A DNA stretch of 15,811 nucleotides from Firmicutes bacterium UBA1393 (GTDB taxonomy: Bacteria > Bacillota > DTU025). A model generated the notes under the pieces. The model saw only the letters and a program-made list of their open reading frames with translations, was not told the origin of the DNA and did no database searches. Location: the NCBI GenBank assembly GCA_002305255.1, contig DBQN01000016.1, positions 1-15,811 on the forward strand, read 5' to 3'. The translations under genes and the position numbers were made by a program. Positions 7,220 to 12,776 of the stretch are shown here, one piece after another; position 1 is the stretch's first letter, and each line of letters opens with the position of its first letter.

Positions 7220-7951
7220 CTACGCCTGAATGCCGATTACGACGGCTGCGAGAATGCTGGGCTCCGTGCCCCCCACTGTGAGCGAAACCCGCCACCACTC
7301 ATCTGCGATGGGACCTGCCACTGGCGCCAGCCACCAGCCACCAGGAGCGGCCACCTGACTGAACACGGCGCGCTCAGTTGGATCTGCAAAAGCCTCGGCA
7401 ACCGCGCTTTGTATCGCCACAGTCAGCGTCGGGTTCGTGCCCTCCATGCTGAACACGTGCAACGCAGCGTATAGCCTCTGAGTCTCGGCTACTGCACCGA
7501 GCTGGCGTGCCACACCGGTACCCGTCCCCGTGACCGTGTCATTGAGCATCACCCTGCCGCGCACCAGGTTGTCGCCTTCGGCGCTCACGCTGAACCCAAA
7601 TAAGTCCCCGTGCTTCCCGCCGAGCTTGTATTCTCCCTGCGTCACAGGCATGATGTATGCGACCTCGCCATCAGCCCCGGTCGTGGGGCCTATGGACACC
7701 ACGGTGCCCGCGAGTCCGATGTTGTCGAACAGTGTCTTATCCAGCCCGCCTGTGGCCGACGAGTCCCAGAGCCCCTGATGGCTCACAGAGGCCTGAATGA
7801 GCCCTGCCATCCGCCTGACGGCCCCGCTGGGACCAAACAGGGGCAAGGTCTTGATGTCGGGATCTGCTTGCAGGTTCATCTGCGAGAGATCCCCAGACAT
7901 GTTGTAACCCCCGGCCCAGCACTTAGGGTTCTTGAGTATGTGCTTGCCCAC
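7220..7951 (-). CDS. Tail tube protein, long, with C-terminal beta domain (243 residues)
   Basis: The start is a GTG at 7951 with GGAGGTGA 6 nt upstream; it lies 29 nt inside the end of the preceding small gene. Residues 1-150 follow the same pattern as the 136-residue tube protein after it: a MGK-x-ILK start, SVSHQGLWD, GLDKTLFDNIG, VVSIGPT and FGFSVSAEGDNLVRG. Residues about 158-243 form an extra domain (QRLYAALHVFSMEGTNPTLTV to DEWWRVSLTVGG and a final AAVVIGIQA) with the look of a beta-sandwich, such as the discoidin-like or Ig-like domains displayed on some tail tubes. Likely role: tube subunit with a surface-exposed decoration domain. It could instead form only a specialised ring. Confidence in tail protein is high, in the domain split moderate. 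Confidence 0.75.
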   Translation of the reverse strand: MGKHILKNPKCWAGGYNMSGDLSQMNLQADPDIKTLPLFGPSGAVRRMAGLIQASVSHQGLWDSSATGGLDKTLFDNIGLAGTVVSIGPTTGADGEVAYIMPVTQGEYKLGGKHGDLFGFSVSAEGDNLVRGRVMLNDTVTGTGTGVARQLGAVAETQRLYAALHVFSMEGTNPTLTVAIQSAVAEAFADPTERAVFSQVAAPGGWWLAPVAGPIADEWWRVSLTVGGTEPSILAAVVIGIQA

Positions 7952-8201
7952 CTGGTATCACCTCCGATCCGCTGCCTTCCACACCGCATACCCCGCATAT
8001 CCATGCGTTCTGGCTGCCCATGGTGTTGAGCTGCACTCTTGCCGTCAGCGGGTGCTGACACACCGCCGGATCCGGCGAGCTGACTAGTTCAGGCGGTGCC
8101 TCTCCCTGCGGTTCTTCCTCGTCGTACATGGTGAGAGCCGCCTCGACGGCGGCCCTGATGCTGAGCAGCAGATACTGCATCACTTTCCGTTCATCGGCCA
8201 C
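7923..8201 (-). CDS. Small zinc-ribbon protein in tail operon
   Basis: A 92-residue protein starting at a GTG at 8201, 4 nt after the tail terminator stop, with GGGGGTGA just upstream. The stop (TAA at 7925-7923) lies inside the following tail tube gene, overlapping it by 29 nt. Residues 7-30 are an amphipathic helix ending in an acidic patch (MYDEEE). Residues 48-72 contain C48-x-H50 and C69-x-x-C72, a plausible single zinc ribbon (C-x-H ... C-x-x-C, ending CGVCG). Similar small genes of unknown role are frequent between terminator and tube genes. No specific function can be given; a structural or assembly-assisting role is only inferred from place. The larger upstream open frame is antisense-like to the terminator gene and is not part of it. 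Confidence 0.65.
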   Translation of the reverse strand: MADERKVMQYLLLSIRAAVEAALTMYDEEEPQGEAPPELVSSPDPAVCQHPLTARVQLNTMGSQNAWICGVCGVEGSGSEVIPGGQAHTQEP

Positions 8202-8205
8202 TCGC

Positions 8206-8637
8206 TCACCCCCTATGCGTCGTGCCCGCGGCTGTCGGCTCGCGGTGCATCCGGAAGTTGAGGCTGAACGATGGCCTGCGCGAGTTGTCGTAGCCCAGTG
8301 ACGTTGGTTCGCCCACAGCCTGGATAGCCAGATAGCGCGTGCCTCCCACGGAGGCCGGGCCGTAGGCATGCAGAGCATCACGCACCCAGAGCGCCACAGC
8401 ATAGGCCTCCTGATAGCCCTCTCGGGGCCCTCTCACGCGGACCTCCACTGTAGGTTCATCGAGCAGCATGTTCACTGCCGGGTCCCAGCCGCCAGTATCG
8501 TAGCAGGTCACCACCGCGTCAGGCTTGGCCGGTTCGCTGCTGGCGTGGAACTCCACTGCGGGCAGCCTGGACGTGGCCACGTCCCACTTCCACATCGCCA
8601 CCAGCAGACTCTTGATGTCAATGGCCGGCGAGTTCAT
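8206..8637 (-). CDS. Tail terminator / tail completion protein
   Basis: A 143-residue protein with an ATG at 8637 and GAGGTGA 7 nt upstream. Pattern: an N-terminal helix, then LLDEPTVEVRVRGPREGYQ with a helix AYAVALWVRDALHAYG, then strands YLAIQAVGEPTSLGYD and PSFSLNFRMHREP. This is the alpha/beta layout (central QVRVRG-like strand, a helix of about 16 residues, two further strands) of tail terminators that cap the tube and bind the head closure ring, in the lambda gpU / SPP1 gp17 fold class. Its place between gp10-like protein and tube genes agrees. It is compact and soluble, with no membrane segment. Family membership comes from pattern recognition and synteny. Confidence 0.75.
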   Translation of the reverse strand: MNSPAIDIKSLLVAMWKWDVATSRLPAVEFHASSEPAKPDAVVTCYDTGGWDPAVNMLLDEPTVEVRVRGPREGYQEAYAVALWVRDALHAYGPASVGGTRYLAIQAVGEPTSLGYDNSRRPSFSLNFRMHREPTAAGTTHRG

Positions 8638-8644
8638 GCGCCTA

Positions 8645-9070
8645 TCACCTCACGGTCGCCTTGTCCCGGATCATCTGCACCCAGCGCGTGGTGTTGCGTT
8701 TGACCACGTCCTCCAGGTACTTGGCCTTGCCGCCCCGAGGATGCTGCCATTCGAGTTCCTCGTGCTGTCTGACTGCGTACGGCGTGCCAAAACCGATCTC
8801 GACCTCCGGCTTGACGTTCGGTTTGTGGTTGCCAATCTGCATCACGCTACCGCTCTTGTCAGCGCGCGCGATCGGGATCATGCCGAACGTGACATATCCG
8901 GACCCTCGCAGGTCGCCCTTATCGACAGGGGCGTCGGGCGCAGCCTTGGCCAAGCAGTCCAGTCCCACGGTCTGCAGCCCCTCGCGGATGTTGCCGTCGA
9001 TGGATGCTATCTCTTTGTTCAGCCGACGCTGCACCCTGTCCAGCCCTTCGATGCTCACCGTCACAGCCAT
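8645..9070 (-). CDS. HK97 gp10-like / minor capsid 2-type protein
   Basis: A 141-residue protein with an ATG at 9070, overlapping the end of the preceding gene by 10 nt; GGAGGG lies 9 nt upstream. The N-terminal helix (EGLDRVQRRLNKEIASI) and the core APVDKGDLRGSG are typical of gp10-like head-tail joining proteins. The stretch TPYAVRQHEELEWQHP, followed by GGKAKYLEDVV, is the hallmark of the Minor_capsid_2 type. Members sit between head closure and tail terminator and are thought to help finish the neck or the tail end. All key features of the family are present and the length is normal. The exact virion position is not settled for most relatives. Confidence 0.8.
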   Translation of the reverse strand: MAVTVSIEGLDRVQRRLNKEIASIDGNIREGLQTVGLDCLAKAAPDAPVDKGDLRGSGYVTFGMIPIARADKSGSVMQIGNHKPNVKPEVEIGFGTPYAVRQHEELEWQHPRGGKAKYLEDVVKRNTTRWVQMIRDKATVR

Positions 9071-9381
9071 ACGACATAACCCTCCACCGCGCCGTCCAGA
9101 CCCTGCAGCTCTTCCATCGCCAGCAGCTCGTAGCTATCAACGCTATTGGGATTCGATGCGCCACTGGAGCCGCGATGGAGCCGCCCCTCAAGGTCGACAG
9201 GCTCCAACAGATACACCCGAGCCTGGCTGACCACCTCGCGACCATCCTTCGCCCGTATCACGCGTTGCTTCTGCTCCCACCGGCAGCGCATATACCGGGG
9301 TGGGGTATACGTTCGTCCGCCTTCTCCATCAGGAGTGCCTGCCCAGTAGGTGCATGTCTCCGTGCAGGCGTACTTGATCAT
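9061..9381 (-). CDS. Head closure protein (neck, head-tail joining)
   Basis: A 106-residue protein whose ATG at 9381 overlaps the stop of the adaptor gene (ATGA), a sign of translational coupling. It shows the pattern TCTYWAGTPDGEGGRTYTPP, then RCRWEQKQ, REVVSQARVYL, and a later EGRLHRG turn. The tyrosine-tryptophan start, CRWE strand and SxARVYL strand are characteristic of the small beta-barrel head closure family (Minor_capsid_1 / head-tail joining type). These rings lie under the adaptor and plug the portal after packaging. The length is usual. It is positioned correctly between adaptor and gp10-like genes. The two cysteines near the N-terminus (residues 6 and 10) are not known to me as conserved. 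Confidence 0.75.
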   Translation of the reverse strand: MIKYACTETCTYWAGTPDGEGGRTYTPPRYMRCRWEQKQRVIRAKDGREVVSQARVYLLEPVDLEGRLHRGSSGASNPNSVDSYELLAMEELQGLDGAVEGYVVWL

Positions 9382-9755
9382 CGCAGATCACCGATCCTGC
9401 ATCGCTGGATCCACTCGTTCACGGCCGACAGCGCCTCAGGGGCGATAACAACGCCCCCTTGTGCCGCGTGCCTGCCATAGCTCTCGCTGGCGCTCCCAAC
9501 AGTCCTCGATGTTAGTCCGCGCGCAAGCGAGGCATCCAGGCTGCGCTGCGCAGGCGTGGACGAGAGCAGCCACAACGCCTGCTCACAGATGGCCGCTGTG
9601 ACGGCTCCGCTAGGCACGTCTTCGCGGAGCCTGAGTGACGCGACATGTCGCTCGGCGGTGGCCAGGGCTTTGGTCTTGTTGGCCGGCGTGGCCTGCTCCC
9701 ATGCCTCTGCATAGAGACGTGTGGCGAAGTAGGCCTCTGCCTGTGAGATGTTCAT
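9378..9755 (-). CDS. Head-tail adaptor (connector) protein
   Basis: This gene encodes 125 residues from an ATG at 9755. A GTG at 9764 is in frame, but GGAGGCG lies only 2 nt from it, while GGTGGAG sits well for the ATG. The protein is almost all helix: ISQAEAYFATRL, AWEQATPANKTKALATAERHVASL, AAICEQALWLL, and a C-terminal helix after position 105. Adaptors of the gp6 / gp15 (SPP1) class, which bind under the portal as a 12-mer, share the short N-terminal AxxYF-x-x-R helix followed by a long KxxAL-x-x-A helix. Its position right after the capsid gene and before head closure fits. Confidence is good for connector, less for exact subclass. Confidence 0.8.
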   Translation of the reverse strand: MNISQAEAYFATRLYAEAWEQATPANKTKALATAERHVASLRLREDVPSGAVTAAICEQALWLLSSTPAQRSLDASLARGLTSRTVGSASESYGRHAAQGGVVIAPEALSAVNEWIQRCRIGDLR

Positions 9756-9781
9756 ACGCTCCACCGCCTCCGATGTGAGCT

Positions 9782-9811
9782 AAGCCCGGCGGCTCAACGG
9801 CTGCCGGGCTT
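9782..9811. terminator. Hairpin after the major capsid gene (no U-tract)
   Basis: A 9-bp inverted repeat AAGCCCGGC / GCCGGGCTT with a 12-nt interior can extend by four weaker pairs to a CAAC tetraloop. It lies between the capsid stop (9831) and the adaptor start (9755). On the minus strand the stem is followed by AGCTCACATC, not a U-run. Its place directly after the most abundant virion gene suggests an attenuator or a 3'-end stabiliser that raises capsid mRNA over connector mRNA. Confidence 0.55.
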
Positions 9812-9830
9812 GCGTTGCGTTTACTGTTTA

Positions 9831-10868
9831 CTAGGCCAGCACCTGCGCCTGGAAGACCTCGTCAACCGCGGGGAACGTGGGGATGGCGCACGCGGCTGCC
9901 TTGGTCCAGATCGACGGCGGCTCGACATACTGGTCGATGGCCGCATAGATTCCAGGGGCTTCCTCGGAGGTGATCTCGTTGTCGAGCAGCGCCTCCGCCG
10001 TGGGCCCGAGCAGGGTCTCGCCGAGTGGGGTAGGCGGCAGCAGCACGAAGCGGTTCGCGGGGAAGAACCGCTGAGTGGTGATCACGCCGGCCTCGTTCTG
10101 GACACGCACCTGCTCGTCGTAGGTTGCGATCTGCGGCAGGTCCAGCTGCTGCAGCAGGGCGTTGATCTGCGGCAGGCTCACGGCGCGGCTGTTGCCGTTG
10201 TCGCCCCAGATCATGGTGCGCACCTGGGCGTTTGTGAGCATGGCCGCCACAACCGTATTGCTCGTCAGAGCCCTCGTGGGCCTGGTGCCACTGGCCGCGA
10301 TCACCGCATCGACCCACTGCTGGATCATAGTGATGGGCTCCGCGTTGGCCTGGTTCCACTGGCCACCCGGCACATTGTTGGCCGGCAGCACGGCCTGGTT
10401 GCCTACGGGCACGCCGTAGTTGACGGTCACGATGACCCCGTTCTCGTTGAGCACGAGCTGGCCGGTGGCCAGGGCCGAGATCCGCATGGCCTCGATGCGC
10501 GCGAGCACGCTGTCGACCATGTTGTCTATGTCGTTGTAGAGCTGGTCCCTGACCATCGCGATGTCGCCCGCGCCCTCCCTCTTGAGGGCAATGAGCAGGC
10601 GTTCGTCGAGATTGATCTTGCGCTTGATGGGCGGGATCTCACCGCTCACCTTCGCAGCACCGTCACGGCTGGCGATCTGCGCCTCGGCGCCGAACGCCTG
10701 CACCGATGCCATGACCGGCAAGCGGTTCTGGCTGCGCCAGTACTCGAAGGTCAGCTCGTTCGTGGGTTGTTCCGGGAACAGCGTGGGCCCGAGGTATTTT
10801 CTGGGCTGCCGAGCCCGGGCGTATGCGAGGACCGCCTTGCGAGTGAACTCCTTGAGCAGCTTGTTCAT
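9831..10868 (-). CDS. Major capsid protein (lambda gpE-like family)
   Basis: A 345-residue protein with an ATG at 10868 and GGAGGT 7 nt upstream. The N-terminus YLGPTLFPEQPTNELTFEYW, followed shortly by a conserved SVQAFGAEAQIASRDG and IPPIKRKINLDERLL, matches the Phage_cap_E (lambda gpE-type) HK97-fold capsid family. A helix-rich segment (residues about 100-135, DIDNMVDSVLARIEAM) would form the spine helix; the region PATRALTSNTVVAAML-like (ASGTRPTRALTSNTV) and the C-terminal ADFLLPP-like strand (RFVLLPPTPLGETLLGPT) complete the A-domain. It forms the icosahedral shell around the scaffold. Its neighbours are a decoration gene just before it and connectors after it. No cleavable delta domain is evident; the short N-terminal helix may do this job. 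Confidence 0.9.
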   Translation of the reverse strand: MNKLLKEFTRKAVLAYARARQPRKYLGPTLFPEQPTNELTFEYWRSQNRLPVMASVQAFGAEAQIASRDGAAKVSGEIPPIKRKINLDERLLIALKREGAGDIAMVRDQLYNDIDNMVDSVLARIEAMRISALATGQLVLNENGVIVTVNYGVPVGNQAVLPANNVPGGQWNQANAEPITMIQQWVDAVIAASGTRPTRALTSNTVVAAMLTNAQVRTMIWGDNGNSRAVSLPQINALLQQLDLPQIATYDEQVRVQNEAGVITTQRFFPANRFVLLPPTPLGETLLGPTAEALLDNEITSEEAPGIYAAIDQYVEPPSIWTKAAACAIPTFPAVDEVFQAQVLA

Positions 10869-10884
10869 CTACTCCACCTCCACC

Positions 10885-11655
10885 TTAAACCCAGGTGATG
10901 CCGGTCAGGCACGCCTTCGTGTAGGCGTCAATCGGTGCCGGCAGCCTGGCCTCAATCACGCGGGCCTGGTCGATTGCCCTCACCACCTGGTTGGCATGGA
11001 CCACTCCGCCACTCGGCGAGTAGTCGGTGAAGGTCACGTGGTCCGCGAGGATGGCGCTGGGCACCACGTTGGGAGCGCCCGCCGGGATCGGGTCCACGCC
11101 GCCCGCCAGAGGCGTCGCCGCCACGGCGATTACCACGTCGGTGTCGGTCGTGCCGGCAGCCGGGTTGGCCACGACGATGTCCTTGACGAACAGCGCCGCG
11201 TTGATGGCCTGGATCACCTGGGCAATGGTGCTGGTGATGGCCTTGGTGCCGTCCGTCGCCACGTAGACCTTGATGGTGTCAGTCTCGACGACCACCTTGA
11301 GGGTGGCATTCGCCGCGTCGGGGTCTACGAGTTGCACCTTGATCTCGTCGCCGGCGACGCCGGGCTTAATGGCCGTGATGACGATGTCATCGCGCAGGCC
11401 GCCGGCTGACGCCTTGAGCGTCACGGTCGAGGCCGTGCCGGGCACCGCTGCCGCACCGGGGATGTAGGGCTCGTAGAGGCCAGCGCCATTACGGCCGATG
11501 ATCGTGCCAGCCGGCAGGGCCTTGATGCCTGTGATCGGATTGGGGGGCACTACCGCTTCGGAGATCGTCACCGCGCCCCGGATGTAACGGACCTTTTGGG
11601 AGTCCAGGAACGATACCTGGGCGCCGATAGTGGTCGTCCGCAGATTCAAGTCCAT
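10885..11655 (-). CDS. Head decoration protein with inserted beta domain
   Basis: A 256-residue protein with an ATG at 11655 and GAGGTG 6 nt upstream. Residues 1-70, ending in LPAGTIIGRNGAGLYEPYIPG, and residues 188-256, containing SAILADHVTFTD, GGVVHANQVVRAI and EARLPAPID, together look like one lambda gpD-type decoration domain that binds the capsid surface. Between them residues 72-187 form a Thr/Val/Ala-rich block with ATDGTKAITSTIAQVIQAINA and a closing AATPLAGGVD. That pattern recurs in several unrelated virion surface proteins and looks like an independent beta-sandwich. Simple decoration proteins are about 110-140 residues, so the extra 115 residues are an insertion. Its place next to the capsid gene supports the role. 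The domain limits are by eye. Confidence 0.75.
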   Translation of the reverse strand: MDLNLRTTTIGAQVSFLDSQKVRYIRGAVTISEAVVPPNPITGIKALPAGTIIGRNGAGLYEPYIPGAAAVPGTASTVTLKASAGGLRDDIVITAIKPGVAGDEIKVQLVDPDAANATLKVVVETDTIKVYVATDGTKAITSTIAQVIQAINAALFVKDIVVANPAAGTTDTDVVIAVAATPLAGGVDPIPAGAPNVVPSAILADHVTFTDYSPSGGVVHANQVVRAIDQARVIEARLPAPIDAYTKACLTGITWV

Positions 11656-11665
11656 GTCTCACACC

Positions 11666-12328
11666 TCACTTAGTTGCCCACGGGTCGTATCCGCCCGTAG
11701 GCTGCTTGCCTTTGTTGCGCTCCTCGGCGAGCGCCCTGGCGGCCGCCACGGGGTCGGCCTCACCGCTCGGAGGGGGATTGCCTCCCGGTGCGCCTACGGG
11801 GCCCTTGCCTCCGCCCGCCGCGCCCTTAAGATAGGGCTTAGCCTTGAGCAGTTCCTCGATGGCCTCCTTCACGCCGCTGACCTTGCCATCGTCGGCGACC
11901 TGCGCCTTCGACAGGTCCGCGAGCTTCGCTGCGGCCTCGGGGTCCACGACGCCAAGTGCGGCGCAGACGGACTTGACCTCAGCGGCCAGCAGCATGCCCT
12001 TGGCCTTCGCGCTAGCGGCCTCCAGGGCCGCCTTGTGTGCCGCGTCGAGATCGGCGAACACCTTGCCCCAGTCCGGCTCCTGGCCGTCCGGGATATTGAG
12101 GGCCTTGCGGATTGCGGTCAACTGGTCATCTAGACCCTTGGCCTTCGTGCGGTACTCGGCTGCCTGTCCGCGGAGCGCCTTCACGTAGTCCTCCGTGAAC
12201 ATCTGCGCCCCTCCATTGGGTGCGGGAGCGCCGCCACCAGCGGTCCCTCCGCCGGCAGCCCCGCCTCCGCCTGAGCCCCCATCGTCGGGCGCCCAGAACG
12301 GGCTTAGCCCGAACAGTCCTCGCAGCAT
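11666..12328 (-). CDS. Capsid scaffold protein (GP20-type)
   Basis: A 220-residue protein with an ATG at 12328 and AGGAGGTG 7 nt upstream. Residues 14-42 are a Gly/Ala/Pro-rich flexible linker. Residues 45-150 are charged helices with coiled-coil character (YVKALRGQAAEYRTKAKGL, then FADLDAAHKAALEAASAKAKG). Residues from about 175 are Gly/Pro-rich and disordered, ending PTGGYDPWATK. This order (flexible ends around a long helix in which EY-x-x-K-x-K occurs) fits the GP20 minor structural / scaffold family encoded just before capsid genes in Gram-positive phages. It would fill the procapsid and guide shell assembly, and leave or be degraded during packaging. No protease motif is seen. Confidence 0.75.
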   Translation of the reverse strand: MLRGLFGLSPFWAPDDGGSGGGGAAGGGTAGGGAPAPNGGAQMFTEDYVKALRGQAAEYRTKAKGLDDQLTAIRKALNIPDGQEPDWGKVFADLDAAHKAALEAASAKAKGMLLAAEVKSVCAALGVVDPEAAAKLADLSKAQVADDGKVSGVKEAIEELLKAKPYLKGAAGGGKGPVGAPGGNPPPSGEADPVAAARALAEERNKGKQPTGGYDPWATK

Positions 12329-12372
12329 CTAGCTGCACCTCCTACGGGGCACCTGGCCCCCGAAATGTGAGA

Positions 12373-12412
12373 GCCACCGGCTGTTGATGGCCAGTGGCCC
12401 AGGTGATAGTCT
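12373..12412 (+). promoter_or_regulatory. Possible promoter and palindrome ahead of the opposite-strand gene
   Basis: A palindromic stretch pairs GCCAC (12373-12377) with GTGGC (12394-12398), with further GGCT/GGCC pairing inside. An outer pair CACCTGG (12350-12356) / CCAGGTG (12399-12405) encloses it. TTGATG (12384-12389) lies in the palindrome's centre and is 17 nt before TAGTCT (12407-12412). Both boxes are weak matches to sigma70 elements, and the expected start would fall almost on the ribosome site. It could equally be an operator or a transcript hairpin ahead of the scaffold gene. Confidence 0.25.
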
Positions 12413-12431
12413 AACGTTGGGTGATTGTGCC

Positions 12432-12719
12432 ATGGCCTACGTCCACGACGCGCGCCCCGGTTGGGCGCAGCGCGGGTTCGCCAAGCTTATCTACTGGTCG
12501 ATTACCTGCGAAATCGATAAACAAATCGCGCAATTGCGGCAGCGCGGGCTCGCGCCGGCACTCATCCGCTTGGGCCCTGCGGCCTCCGTTGTCTATGCCC
12601 ACGAGCACTGGGCGCAGCGCATCGAGGACGCGCCTGCCTGCCACCGTGGCTACAGATGCGATGTGCCGATCGTCTACCGCGACGAGCGTGTGTCAGGGGT
12701 CGCCATTGAAGGACGCTAG
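12432..12719 (+). CDS. Small opposite-strand gene of unknown function (moron-like)
   Basis: A 95-residue open frame on the plus strand, against all neighbours. Its ATG is 7 nt after GGGTGA. About three quarters of codons end in G or C (21 of 95 end in A or T), which supports coding in this frame. The protein has an N-terminal helix with AKLIYWSITCEIDKQIAQL, then a RGLAPALIRLG strand-helix turn and a C-terminal strand pair RCDVPIVYRDERVSGVAIEG. This I-x-LG ... VPIV-x-x-D ... G-x-x-I plan resembles small phage alpha/beta proteins of unknown function. No signal peptide, membrane segment or DNA-binding motif is clear. A gene facing the other way inside a structural operon fits a late-acquired cargo gene. 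It may instead be a shadow of an unrecognised minus-strand function, though no good minus frame exists here. Confidence 0.5.
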   Translation: MAYVHDARPGWAQRGFAKLIYWSITCEIDKQIAQLRQRGLAPALIRLGPAASVVYAHEHWAQRIEDAPACHRGYRCDVPIVYRDERVSGVAIEGR

Positions 12720-12776
12720 GTTCGCCTCGCGCCATGCGAACAACGCAGCCTCTACTTCCTCGCGAATGTGCGTCAT
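12693..12776 (-). CDS. Possible 27-residue peptide coupled to the minor head gene
   Basis: The stop of the minor head gene and an ATG share one base (TGATG at 12778-12774), with GGGAGGG upstream at a suitable distance. The frame encodes MTHIREEVEAALFAWREANL and ends after FNGDP at a TGA (12695-12693). It would be an amphipathic helix. IR-x-x-VEAAL also occurs in the small zinc-ribbon protein (residues 15-23), a weak likeness that may be chance. Coupling and codon use favour translation; the short length keeps confidence low. Its last 27 bases are antisense to the end of the opposite-strand gene. Confidence 0.35.
   Translation of the reverse strand: MTHIREEVEAALFAWREANLASFNGDP

Noticed and set aside
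9810..10898. A 362-codon plus-strand open frame across the capsid gene
   Set aside because: It lies fully antisense to the recognisable gpE-like capsid gene, has low-complexity composition (Gly, His, Arg, Leu) and no family pattern; long antisense frames are common in GC-rich DNA.
10561..11409. A 282-codon plus-strand open frame over capsid and decoration genes
   Set aside because: It crosses two well-supported minus-strand genes and their intergenic ribosome site, so it is an antisense shadow.
12411..12644. A 77-codon minus-strand frame in the gap before the scaffold gene
   Set aside because: No ribosome site and no recognisable pattern; the plus-strand frame has better wobble composition and a better start context.
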